Origin: Neoscytalidium dimidiatum
Taxonomy: Eukaryota > Ascomycota > Dothideomycetes > Botryosphaeriales > Botryosphaeriaceae
DNA: 64,000 bases
Reading direction: 5' to 3'
Assembly (NCBI GenBank): GCA_037367355.1
Contig: CM074695.1
Location: 186,001 to 250,000 of the forward strand
Under the pieces are notes generated by a model. The model saw only the letters and a list, made by a program, of their open reading frames with translations. It searched no databases and was not told where the DNA came from. Positions 23,712 to 33,786 of the stretch are shown one piece after another. A program made the translations under genes and the position numbers. Numbering within the stretch: the first letter of the stretch is position 1; each line of letters starts with the position of its first letter.

Positions 23712-25589
23712 CTATTGCTGTTTCACGCTGGAAACTTCGCCCTCCGAGTCCTTGCTCCGATCATACAGGTCGTGCCAGCGTGTGATGAGCTGGGTGTTCG
23801 TCGTGGGCCTATTCGCGAGCGGAGTTGGACGACGGGTGGCGGGACTAGTGATGTCATTGTTTGGGATGGGCTGTTGGCGGAGATTGCCAATGCTCTGCTG
23901 CGGGCTGGAAACTGTAACATCCTGGACGTCAGAGAACATGGCGGGGTAGTCGGGGGTTTGGTGGTTCTCGACAGAGCGGCTCTCAGGGGTGCGGGCGACG
24001 CTGCTCGATGTACCGGTAGAATTCTGGGCGTTGGCTTGGTCGGGAACGGCGAAGAAGTCCGGGTAATCGGGGAGCTGGTTCGGCGGCTGAGGAGCGGCGG
24101 TGCTGCTACTAATGATCCTTGAGGCGTTCTGGGGAGCCACGATCTGACTGTACTTGTCAGGAACAGCCACCAAGCAGTTTGCACCGAACTGGTCCTCTGG
24201 ATAGTCTGGCATGGGCGGCGGCGGAGTAGGCTCCTTGGGAGGAGGTGCTTGAGCGGTTCCTTTACCCTTCTTGGCGCGTGGCTTCCTCGGGGTCTTTCCC
24301 TTCGCAGTCTTCGCAGCAGGCTTGGGCTTCGCGGCGGTAACCTTCGACGCACTCTTCTTCTGCACGCCGGCAGCAGGCGGTGTCATCTCTCCTCCAACCG
24401 CACCAACACCAGCAAACCTCTGCATCTGGTTCGCCCGCTGGAAACCAGCCCTCAGCTCGCCCACACTGAGCTCCCTCGATCCAGTGATGATGACGTCGTC
24501 GTCATCGCTCTCCCCGTCCGCATCCTCCACCCCCTTCCCCTTCCTCGCCTCCTTCTCCCGCACTTCCCTCGCCCGCCACAGCTCACCCACCCCGTCGATA
24601 GCGAATTCCTCCCACTCCCTCGCCGAGGGCCCCCGCACCTGCCTCAGCTGGACAAACTCCCAGCTCACCAACGGCAGCGGTCCGCACCCCTCCGGCACCC
24701 GCGCGCACGCCACGCGCGCCGCGTCGTCCATGATCTTCATCTCGACGGCGCTGCCGCCAGGGCTGTCGTGCTCCTCAGGCTGCCACTCGACGCGCCGGCC
24801 GCCGTCGTCGACGCCGTCGAAGCGGGCCGCGCGCGCGCGCATCTTGCGCTGCCAGTGCGCGCACAGGCGGACGCCGCTCTCGTAGCGCTGCGCGTTGAGG
24901 GCGGCCAGGTAGGATGCGAGGTAGGCGCGCGTGTGCTCGTCCAGCGCGGTGTCGAAGTCGGCGGAGAGGTCGCGGTACGCGAAGTCTTGGAAGAGCCGCT
25001 GCAGGCTGGAGGCCGTCGTCATGGAGAGGTTACGGACGACGGCCTCGCTGAGGGGGTGGTGCATGAGGGTGATGGACGCGATGGAGGTCGAGAGCGGGTG
25101 AGGCTCGATGAGCGGGGGTTGGAGCGCGTGCGGAGGGACTGATGGGTTGCGGTCGGCCGGCTGTGGCTGCTGGTGTTGCTCGGCTGATGGCTGGATGGGC
25201 AATGGTGTCTGCTGGGGTGGTCCAGGTGGAAATGATGGCGGGAGTTGAGTGGCTGTCAGTGGGTTGTTGTGCGCGACACCAAAGAATGATCCGTAAGGAT
25301 CAGCAGCGAGCAAACCCATGGCGGAGGCCAGTTCGTATGGAATGGCAGAATGGTTCGTCATCTTGTCGAATGTTGCAGTTGGTTCTAACTGCGACGAACG
25401 CTGTGTCGTTGGTGTTGTCGTCGTGGTTGCGGCGGAAGGAGAGCGAGGGTTTTCAATATTTGCATATGGAGAGTTGAAAGGCACAATACTATTGTGCACA
25501 ATAGCATGGTATGTATTGTTGGCGCCTGATGTGGGTGAACGTGCTGGCGAGCCAGTGAAGCTCGCAAAGTGAGGTAACCGGGATGCCAT
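23712..25589 (-). CDS. Low-complexity, probably nuclear protein with SUMO-interaction-like motif
   Basis: Single-exon frame of 625 aa from the ATG at 25589; the frame is open further up only to a TTG. Residues ~1-180 and ~390-625 are Pro/Ala/Ser/Thr/Gln-rich and look disordered. A compact central region (~185-345, with SSLQRLFQDFAYRDL and YLASYLAALNAQRYESG) looks folded and helical. After it comes an acidic stretch followed by VIITG, arranged like a SUMO-interacting motif. Then comes a Lys/Ala/Pro-rich tract (KTAKGKTPRKPRAKKGKG) resembling histone H1 tails or AT-hook-like DNA-binding tails. Three copies of PDYP follow (PDYPEDQF, PDYPDFFA, PDYPAMFS). I do not recognise the family. Chromatin association is inferred from composition only. 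Confidence 0.75.
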   Translation of the reverse strand: MASRLPHFASFTGSPARSPTSGANNTYHAIVHNSIVPFNSPYANIENPRSPSAATTTTTPTTQRSSQLEPTATFDKMTNHSAIPYELASAMGLLAADPYGSFFGVAHNNPLTATQLPPSFPPGPPQQTPLPIQPSAEQHQQPQPADRNPSVPPHALQPPLIEPHPLSTSIASITLMHHPLSEAVVRNLSMTTASSLQRLFQDFAYRDLSADFDTALDEHTRAYLASYLAALNAQRYESGVRLCAHWQRKMRARAARFDGVDDGGRRVEWQPEEHDSPGGSAVEMKIMDDAARVACARVPEGCGPLPLVSWEFVQLRQVRGPSAREWEEFAIDGVGELWRAREVREKEARKGKGVEDADGESDDDDVIITGSRELSVGELRAGFQRANQMQRFAGVGAVGGEMTPPAAGVQKKSASKVTAAKPKPAAKTAKGKTPRKPRAKKGKGTAQAPPPKEPTPPPPMPDYPEDQFGANCLVAVPDKYSQIVAPQNASRIISSSTAAPQPPNQLPDYPDFFAVPDQANAQNSTGTSSSVARTPESRSVENHQTPDYPAMFSDVQDVTVSSPQQSIGNLRQQPIPNNDITSPATRRPTPLANRPTTNTQLITRWHDLYDRSKDSEGEVSSVKQQ

Positions 25590-26242
25590 TGTTGCAACGC
25601 TCAATCGCGCTGACTCCAGCAACGGAGACCGAGATCTTTGTTGGCTTTTACAAACCCAAGATCCAATACTTCCGGTCTTTTGCTTGACCTGTAAATACTC
25701 CCAAAGGCTGTAGTTGCTAGAGGTCGTCGACGAGCAGCAGGAGGGGACCTGTATCCAGCAATTTATAGGAAGCTACGCTTTATTGTCCTTCGACTCGTGC
25801 GCTCAATAGCCACGTTTGCACATTTACTATTGTACCCGTGAGGCATCGTGACCATATATGCCCAATAGAAAGATCTGCCGACCGCAATGCTTGCATGAGC
25901 GCACCCAATTTGCCGTGCACGAGGAAGCATTAGTTCTATTCACAATTCTGCAAAAGTCGCAGACGTCACGGAATCCGAGCAAGAAAACTATCTCTACAGC
26001 GTCTCGACAACACCAAAGCATGTCGAGACTCACCAAAGAATTGATTTTGCCTCAGCGAAGTGGACTATACTGTGTGACGGTGCCTTCACCTTGATTTAGT
26101 ATAAATATCGCCCGCCACCGCACCGATAGCCCTCTGGAGAGCTTTGAGGCCGATATATTGATAAAAAAGATTGAAAGAAATTAAGCTCATATTGAATGCA
26201 TTTCATTTTCACGAGCCACAAACATGCCTAGATCCATCCTAC
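25590..26242. other. Intergenic
   Basis: Promoter side of the low-complexity protein gene and 3' flank of the sulfite oxidase gene, both on the minus strand. Moderately AT-rich towards 26090-26240. No RNA gene or repeat was recognised. Confidence 0.6.
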
Positions 26243-27767
26243 TTAGACAATCTCCAGGTCCTTCACTTCACCATAGCCATTATAAGCGCAGCCCCGCAAG
26301 TTCCACTCAGAAAACTCCTCTTGCACGTTTCCAGCCTTATCAGTAGCGCGGCTCAAGAGCGTCCTCCCCTTCCCCACCTCAGCCTCGACGCTCGCCTTCC
26401 AGAGACACCACGCCCACTTCAAGCTCACCCCGTCCTCCGCGAACTTTCCGCCTCCTAAAAGCTCCGCATCACACCAGGTCTTCCCACGATCCGCACTCAC
26501 CTCAACCCTGACCACAGGCCCCGACATACCGCTCGGCAGCGCGTACCCCTTCACCTCAACCCTCCTCTCCCCGTCCCTCCGCACCGTCGCGCCGTCCCTC
26601 GGAACACCAATGACAGAGTTCACCGGCATATCCTGAATCGCCGGCACGCGATGCCAAAACGCCTCCGCCTTCTCCGGCGAGTCCACCTCCGGCGGGAGGA
26701 TCTTGTAGTCATGCTGCTGGTAGAAATTGCTCGACTCGACGGCCTGCACGGTGACGCGGTCCAGCCACTTGACGGACCGCGCGCCCGCGATGCCCGGCGT
26801 GACGACGCGGACGGGGAAGCCGTGGGCGGGCGCGAGCGGCGCGCCGTTCATCTCGAGCGCGAGCAGCACGTCGGCGCTGGCGTCGAGCGCGCGCGCCAGC
26901 GGGATGCTCGCGCCGTACCACGCGTCGTCCTGGCACGGCGTCGCGTGGCACGCGAACGCGACGTGGGCAGAGCTCTCAGGCTTCTCGGAAGGGCCGAGCG
27001 TGATGCCCGCGCGCTCCAGGACGGTGCGGAGGAGCGGCCCGCGCCACCAGCAGTTCATGACCGCGCCGTCGAACCAGTCGATGCCGTGGACCTCTTTCAG
27101 CTTCGTGCGCATCGTGTGCCGCCGGTTGCCGGCGCATTGGAGGGCGCAGATGACGGTGTGCTGCGGGAGGGATTGGAGGTCAGCGAGGGAGAGGGAGAGC
27201 GGGGTGTGGACGGCGCCGTCGACGAAGACACGGTGGGTTTCGGCGTCGATGATGGGGATGGGGCTAGATGAGATGAGTCGTTGGCGTTCGAGTGGAGAGA
27301 TGTATCTTAAAGCGGAGGCTTACCCGTGGTTGCGGTCATATCCGTCTTTGTCGGTGATGAAGCTGTGTAGAATATGAGATTAGCTAAATGAAAGCCGCGA
27401 AAGCGTCAACCAGGCCCATAGGTTGATCTGAAGAGCATGAATGATGATGTATGCTGGTGCGCAGACTTGGAGTATAATGGTGGCTATATCACAACTGGAG
27501 CATTTTCAACTCTGAGAGAAAAAGAAAGGCAACTTTCGGAATTGGTACCGAATGGCCTCTCAAATGGTCCGCATCCGACCGGTCCGCGGCCCAGGTCTGG
27601 CTTGCGAAATTGTTTCTTCTGCTCACCTGGAGATAAGCTCGTCGACTGGAGGTTCGCGGTTGAGTGGCTCCTCGCCGTTGTACTCGTAGCTCTACACCAA
27701 GACATGACGTCAGTTTATCTGGCTTTCACCAGATTAGGAAAACTGTAGATCGAACCTTAACCGTCAT
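26243..27767 (-). CDS. Sulfite oxidase (molybdenum cofactor enzyme without heme domain)
   Basis: Oxidises sulfite to sulfate using a molybdopterin cofactor. Four exons on the minus strand: 27767-27756 (12 nt), 27691-27627, 27362-27324 and 27263-26243, giving 378 aa. The assembled N-terminus reads MTVKSYEYNGEEPLNREPP, then FITDKDGYDRNHGPIPIID, which matches the start of the family's Mo-binding domain. The Mo-ligand cysteine is in ALQCAGNRRHTM. The dimerisation domain follows, with GPVVRVEVSADRGKTW and WCLWKASVE. There is no cytochrome b5 domain, so it resembles plant-type enzymes that pass electrons to oxygen. No leader peptide is seen, and no PTS1: the end is DLEIV. Intron 1 (64 bp) has an unusual donor, GTTCGA; intron 2 is long (264 bp). 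It is divergent from a Zn2Cys6 regulator. Confidence 0.9.
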
Positions 27768-28634
27768 GATGGGGCGTGTGGAGCGTGCTTTGCGATTGCG
27801 TGCTTTCGCGTGACGCAGACGAGCTGTTGAGCTTTTTTGTGAGGGGCTCGACCAACCAATCAGCAATGACTGCCTGAGGCAAGACAGAGCGTCAATTTTT
27901 CTGGAGAGCCCAGGCCTCTATTTTCTACAGTGTTTCTACATTGCGTCATCAATTCGTACATGTCACAACGTCATCAAGGACAAGCTAAGAATGCCATTAG
28001 CAATACTACGCAACCTCGATGCAGAACTCACGGCAGCAGCAGATAGGCAACAACTACTAAACGCGTTCACGGAACTAAGTCATCGCAAATTTACTTCCCG
28101 CGGTTACATTTAGCAGGATTTGGAGAGAAACTGCAAAGCTGACATTGCGGACTGCAATCCCCTCGCACCTTAATACTTTGCACTCTCCATAAAAAGCTAT
28201 TGCGCTAAGTGACGGAGGTATGCTCCAGAAGAACATAATGCTTGAAGTAAACAGAAGCCGGAGGTCATCCACGTGTGTTGGATAAATTCGAAAACTATTA
28301 ACAGCAATACAGATATGCGACTTGAATAGTAAGACGATGAAGAATGGATAAAGGTTATCTGTGCTATTTCTTCGCTATTTTCCATGCAGTAGCTACGTAG
28401 CTTGAAGATCTATCGACGCTGTAAGCCTTATGCAGGACCTGATTGGCTGGGCATTGTAGCTCGGGCAAGCGTGAAGCTCCGAAGCCGAGAGCGAGTTCGG
28501 CGGCGCATCTCCGATGTGGCCAGCCGAGGCCGAGCTACTTTAACAACCAATCCCCCGTCGCCGCCCTCGCTCGCTCGTGTCGTGCCCTCAGAACCTCGAT
28601 CTCGTTCGAACCGTGCGCCACCATCCGATGGGAC
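27768..28634. promoter_or_regulatory. Divergent promoter between sulfite oxidase and Zn2Cys6 regulator
   Basis: About 870 bp separate the two start codons. The middle part, ~27900-28400, is AT-rich; the ends are GC-rich. The arrangement allows coordinate control of both genes, but no palindromic CGG-type operator was identified by eye. Confidence 0.5.
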
Positions 28635-30974
28635 ATGGACCAACCCGACGAGGTAGCTCCCCATCGCAGGCCGAGACGGCAGCTGAGCTGTGTCCAATGC
28701 CGACGCCGCAAAGTCAAATGCGACCACGAGCGTCCGTGTAAACGCTGCCGCATCCGCGGATGGAACAGCCAGTGCACCTATCCTCTTGACATTCCTCTTG
28801 GCCCGGGAGATCCAACCTCAGTGGTCAGCAGCCCGAGGAGGACGAGCATCGGCCGAGACTTGCACTCTGCCAGCCCTCGAATCGCCAACCGCCCTTCCGG
28901 CACCAACCCTCTCTCGCAGCCCGCCTCCACTTACGGATCGCCTTCCGGCCCCGCAGACATTGCGACCCCGGAGTCACTCTCGGGAGCCGCTGAGACACTC
29001 TATGGCTTCCTACCGGGTCGTTCCTCCTACCCTTCGGTCCCGCAGCGGACCCTCTCGGAACCCGGTACTCTAGCCACGCCTATTTCAACATCACCTCATA
29101 CCCTGCCCCGCGCGCCATCCGTTGTGCTCTCCCATTCTAGCGAGAGAAATCAAGACCAAAATCGCCCCAAATCTACTCAAGATGATGGCCGCGTGGCGAA
29201 GGAGACACCAGACCCGAGGGAGGACTCTGAGTACGCCCTTTACTTGAATAACGGAGAAAGTGTCTACTTCGGCCGAAGCAGTGCCCCTTGGCTGATATCC
29301 AAGTTTGGTAACATAATGTCATACATCCATGCCCAAGACCGACTGAGCTGCAACGAGCGCATATCTTTCATTCGCATGAAACGCCTTACCAGCCAGCATC
29401 TGATGGTGCAAGACCAAGAGGAGATCCCTCCTTCAGGCCTTGCCGCCGAAGTCCCTCCTCGAGAGATTTCCGACCTGCTGGTGACGAACTATTTCACAAC
29501 ATTTGAGAGGCTCTATCCTCTCTTTGATGCCGCAACCTTCTGGAGAGAGTACGAGTCCTTTTGGGAAGCTCCGACCCAAGCACGGCTCGTGTTTGTCATT
29601 ATTTTACTGCTTGTCATCTGCACAGGTAACAGCACATTACCTAATGATCTGAGACCTATCTCTCGCTGCAAGATTGTGAGATGGTGGCGCCTCGGCTTGA
29701 CTTGGCAAAGTGCAGCTGCCGAGACTAACGAGCGCATGATCACCACTTTACAAGCTAGCTGTCTCATTGCAAACCTAAGGCAAGTATATTCCCTGAGCGA
29801 GACTGCCGAGTGGGTATCGTCCGGTTCGCTTGTGAAGAATGCGATAGCTATGGGTCTTCATCGAGATCCACTGAAGCTGCGCGATATCCCGCCAGAAGAC
29901 CACGAACTGCGTCGGAGGGTCTTTTATACCGTTTTGGAGCTGGATCTCCAATTTTGCCTCAATGCAGGCATGCTTCCCACCATACGACTTGGAGACTGGG
30001 ATACCCGTCTGCCAGAAATCACCAGTGACGTCCCAGTCCGCTGCCCGGGCGCGCCTAACCAAATTCCAATCAATACGACCCAGGAGCCCATCTCAGTCCA
30101 AACCCGAATGCTCAACTCCTTCAAAACCAGGGTGGAAATTGCCTGCTCTGCCAACGCTATCATCCCGGAAGACAACTACGACAAGATCCTCGACCTCACC
30201 AACCAACTCAACGAAGCCTTCCATGGTCTCGAGTGCGAGCCGCGCAGCTGTCAGACCGAGATCCTGAAATCCGTCTACAACCGCTACCTGCTCACGTTGC
30301 ACATCCCCTTCGCCATCGCCGGGAACCCCAAGTTCGCCTTCTCGCAGAACGTCTGCCTCACCTCCGCCCTTTCCATCCTTGAGCAGATGACACTGCCGCC
30401 GCCACCTTCGGACACAACCGCGGACAGCCCCTCGCGACCGAATAGCACCGCCCACCAACCCTCGATCGATCACGCCGACCTTGTCTGCATCACCTCCATG
30501 CACACCTCCGGCATCCTATTCAAGAACGCCGGCTTCTACGCCGCCCTCTACCTTTGCCACGAGCTCATCCGCGACGACGACCCTTCCCTCACATCCTCAT
30601 CCTCATCCTCATCTACATCCTCCTCCTCCACCCCCCACCATTCCGCCAAGCCCTACACCACCCCCTTCCTTTCCATGCCCCGCCCGCGCGCCCCGCCCAA
30701 CCTCGTCCGCGCCCTGCCCGCCGTCAAGGACCGCGTCGTCGCCCTCATCGAGTCGTTCGTCAAGATCGCCGAGGAACGCCTACGCACGACCCAGTTCGCC
30801 GGCAAGGCGTTCCTGATCCCCCGCATGGCGCTGGCGTACCAGCGGATCAGCGAGGACAGGGAGGTGCGGACGCGCGAGGAGAAGGAGAGGAGGCTGCTGG
30901 AGGCTGGGAAGGTGATTGCCGAGATTTGCTTTTCGATTTTCTGCAGTAATCCGGATGTGGCAAGGATGATGTAG
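28635..30974 (+). CDS. Zn2Cys6 fungal transcription factor
   Basis: Nuclear regulator of 779 aa in a single exon. The binuclear zinc cluster is near the N-terminus (residues ~19-47): CVQCRRRKVKCDHERPCKRC then a final Cys, spacing C-x2-C-x6-C-x5-C-x2-C-x8-C. A Ser/Pro-rich linker leads to a fungal_trans-type middle homology region (~270-560) with YPLFDAATFWREYESF, LVKNAIAMGLHRDP and DHELRRRVFYTVLELD. A Ser/Thr tract near residue 655-665 is encoded by a TCA/TCC microsatellite. The start is the ATG at 28635; upstream codons in frame lack another ATG. It is divergent from sulfite oxidase, which makes that gene a candidate target. Target genes are unknown. Confidence 0.92.
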   Translation: MDQPDEVAPHRRPRRQLSCVQCRRRKVKCDHERPCKRCRIRGWNSQCTYPLDIPLGPGDPTSVVSSPRRTSIGRDLHSASPRIANRPSGTNPLSQPASTYGSPSGPADIATPESLSGAAETLYGFLPGRSSYPSVPQRTLSEPGTLATPISTSPHTLPRAPSVVLSHSSERNQDQNRPKSTQDDGRVAKETPDPREDSEYALYLNNGESVYFGRSSAPWLISKFGNIMSYIHAQDRLSCNERISFIRMKRLTSQHLMVQDQEEIPPSGLAAEVPPREISDLLVTNYFTTFERLYPLFDAATFWREYESFWEAPTQARLVFVIILLLVICTGNSTLPNDLRPISRCKIVRWWRLGLTWQSAAAETNERMITTLQASCLIANLRQVYSLSETAEWVSSGSLVKNAIAMGLHRDPLKLRDIPPEDHELRRRVFYTVLELDLQFCLNAGMLPTIRLGDWDTRLPEITSDVPVRCPGAPNQIPINTTQEPISVQTRMLNSFKTRVEIACSANAIIPEDNYDKILDLTNQLNEAFHGLECEPRSCQTEILKSVYNRYLLTLHIPFAIAGNPKFAFSQNVCLTSALSILEQMTLPPPPSDTTADSPSRPNSTAHQPSIDHADLVCITSMHTSGILFKNAGFYAALYLCHELIRDDDPSLTSSSSSSSTSSSSTPHHSAKPYTTPFLSMPRPRAPPNLVRALPAVKDRVVALIESFVKIAEERLRTTQFAGKAFLIPRMALAYQRISEDREVRTREEKERRLLEAGKVIAEICFSIFCSNPDVARMM
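30592..30629. repeat. TCA/TCC coding microsatellite
   Basis: Imperfect trinucleotide repeat inside the Zn2Cys6 gene that encodes a Ser-rich stretch broken by one Thr. Length variation here would stay in frame. Confidence 0.85.
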
Positions 30975-31261
30975 TGACCGATTAATGGATGCGCTTATGA
31001 GAGAGCGGCGGCGTGAGGGTGGTTGGTTAGTTGGTCGGCGGGTTTTGTTGGCGCGTGTCTGTATGGGAGTTTGAGGTGCTGTGCACGTGGTTGAAAGGTC
31101 TGGCGTTTGGTGTGGTTGTCTGACCTTGGGAAAGATACCTCGGATGGAACTCCCCTCATGTGTATTTTAAACAATTGAGTGTACTCATCTACGGACCGTC
31201 GGGTGTTTACGGTAAAAGTAAATGATAGGGTCTAGTTTCCCTTGATCTCCATGTAACCTTT

Positions 31262-32735
31262 TCACCGAACACTAGACGCCAGCCAAGGGTCATTCAGTAG
31301 CTCTTTCGCTGTCTTCCTCTCCTCTGGCAACCAACACAGCATCTTTCTCATAAAATTAAGGAATAGCGCCTGCTCCTCACCCTGCAAATTCCCCTCAGCA
31401 GTTTCAAGTGAGAGGGCTGGGATCTCCATGTTTTTCAAGTTGCCTAATATAACCCTGTCAGCGGCTACGTCCAATAAGCCATCGGAAAGGGAGTACTACC
31501 ATCGGTGTCGAAGAATAGCTCACTGTCTCCACCCTTTTGTAAAAGCTTCTGAGGAGGCCTACCAAAGTAGGCAACCATTTGAGAGAGCTGCAGTGCATTG
31601 TCCAACCGGCCCTCTGCATCTCTGCTTTCGAAGAGGTGCTTGCCCTCAAAAAGATCCCACAGCTATCATTGGTCAGGGTAATGCACAATCAATGCCGGAA
31701 GAGGGCCTACGCACCATGACTCCAAGATTCCAAATGTCTACCTTGCTGTCCCAGTGCATGTGTAGGATGACTTCGGGCGCGCGGTATACTTCTGGCTGTA
31801 TATCGTCATCGTGTGTGCGATCCGCGAAACGCGCTTCGCCGAAATCACAGAGTATGGGAGCTCCCCACTTTTTGGGCCTCGGCATTAAGCGTGACCGGTA
31901 TATAATCCTTTCTTCGTCGATGACCTTCCGGTCGCTGGGGCTTTCTGCCTCCATGTCCTCCATCTCGGCGAAGACATCTTCATCCCTGTTCTCTAAGAGA
32001 ATGTTTCCGGGCTTGATATCTGCGTACTCGGTAAGTGATTGAGCGGTTTTTCCTTTCCGGATGTCTATGGAGAGAAGCCTTGCCTGCGTGAATGACTCCA
32101 ACTTCAGCGTGGAGATAATCTAGTGCGTGGAGCATGTAGACACAGAAAGGTCTCAGCATACTGACAGTGAACCTGCGATCAGGCAGATATGACAGGAGCT
32201 GCGGCAGCTTCATGGAAAGCGGCGTGTGTACTAGACAATGATGATGCCCATCGGGACCATAAACGTCAAAGTGATCAAGAATGGTACGCACGGATTTCCG
32301 ACCGGGATGACTGCTTTCATGTCGACTCATTCGCTGGTACACTTCAATTTCTCGTTGTGCATGAGTACCAAATGCCGAAGTGCGGATGTAGACTTTCAGA
32401 GCAACATAGCGGTGTTGCCTAGCGCCGGACATGAAATTTCTTGAAGTTACGGGTCTTCTGGCAGCTTACTGTAGGTCTCGGCAAAACCAGACTGTGGAAT
32501 ATGCACCATAGCCCAGCTTCGCCACTATCTGGTACTGGGCACGGAAGATCTCGCCAATGCGAGCGGGATAGAAATTGAAAGGTCTGTATGTGGACAGAGT
32601 CTCCTCTTCGAGCTTCTGTGTACTTTCGATAAGTTGGAATGGGCGAGTCGAGGGAGTCCTTGGCGGAGACGGCGGACGCGGACGCGGACGCATAGGGGCG
32701 AGCGCGCGCCGCATGAGCTTCAAGATAGAGGCCAT
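31262..32735 (-). CDS. SRPK-like serine/threonine protein kinase
   Basis: Five exons on the minus strand, 32735-32470, 32418-32084, 32019-31715, 31662-31500 and 31443-31262, encode 416 aa. Kinase landmarks: glycine loop LGYGAYSTV (~74-82), VALK lysine 97, catalytic loop HADIKPGN with Asp201, and CDFG with Asp259. Then come YRAPEV, DIWNLGVMLWDLFEGKHLF, and the C-lobe end with EERKTAKELL. The preamble FYPARIGEIFRAQYQIVAKLGYG is typical of the SRPK family, as is the split catalytic domain, though the spacer here is short and acidic. Intron 2 begins with GC (GCAAGG) and ends in GCAG, a GC-AG intron. SRPK-like genes are expanded and variable in Pezizomycotina, so the substrate, SR proteins in classic members, is uncertain here. 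All key residues are present. Confidence 0.88.
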
Positions 32736-33786
32736 GGGCAATATTAGCGGTGAAACATATCTACGCGAGCTGTACGTGGGTGTCGGAGAAAGGGATTGAT
32801 GGTTGCTGCGACTGTCAATCGTGGAAGGTGGCTTTGGATTGTAGGAGTTGTTGTTACTTCGTTCCGCGTAGACCGTCGGGAGCTTACGGAGCGTCTTGGC
32901 TGCGGCACAGCAATGACGCTAAGCTCTAACGGGAACCCTAATCTCGACGAGAGCGACTGTTAACGTAACTATCACTGAAGTAAATGTTAAACAAACATAA
33001 GGGAAAAAAATAATTTAATAAATATATATAAGCTCAAATAGAGTAAGAAGTAAGTTCAATTATAAAAATAATATGGTGTTGTAGGTTAAAACGTGTTGCA
33101 AAGGGCAATTGCTTAGCAGTGCACCTGAGAAATATATTAAAGTAATAGGCATCACGGGGGTTATGCAATGCTTACGACCACTAAGGAACTCACCCTCAAC
33201 TATAGTGCAGACCCTAAGAGCTTACCAGCGTAAGGAGCACTAGATGATAGTTAAGGATTCTTTTAGGGGCTACTACGGATCGCTTAGTTACTCGTTTTAA
33301 ACTAAGAATAGACTTATTTTTAGAGACCTTTCCAATATATCCTCTTCTACCACCTAATGAGTGCGCCTCCGGACAATAACGTCTTACTCGGAGAGGCTCT
33401 TAAACAATCACTTACTATATAAAGTCGAGATAGCTATATCCGAATATTTCGGAGCTGACTAAGAAAGCCTCCGAATCACGTTACCCCGAAACTGCCTGAT
33501 CTGGTAGTCCAGTCCCAGAGCAGCCAGATGGCATTCCTCGCAGCTACATAAGAACCCCACAAGCTGTATTATCCATCCTCCAGTCTCTCAGCTGTATGTC
33601 CTCTACCACAGCCCCCATTCGTACGCCGTTGCAGTGAACCCAACGGCAGATCGGCTTTTCTCCCACAAAAGCAGTAGGCCTGTGCAACGCCTACGTCCTT
33701 TTCCACTTCGTTCTGTTCTTAATTTGGCTTCGTTCCATGCAGGAAGACCTACTCCCTTGAGCGTTACTTCGCCAATCGACCACATA
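32736..33786. other. Divergent intergenic region between kinase and MFS gene
   Basis: No gene. The two ends carry the divergent promoters of the kinase (-) and the MFS transporter (+). The central half-kilobase is the AT-rich patch listed separately. Confidence 0.6.
32985..33470. repeat. AT-rich, RIP-like patch
   Basis: Sequence with very frequent TA steps, short A/T runs and stop codons in all frames, sharply different from the GC-rich genes on both sides. This is what repeat-induced point mutation (C-to-T) leaves in old transposon copies. No intact transposon motif or terminal repeat was found, so the origin of the patch is inferred. Confidence 0.5.

Noticed and set aside
24249..25142. Open frame of 297 codons antisense to the low-complexity nuclear-type protein
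   Set aside because: Arg/Leu-rich shadow. The minus-strand frame is longer, starts with ATG and has organised domains, although both are low complexity, so this is less clear-cut than the other cases.
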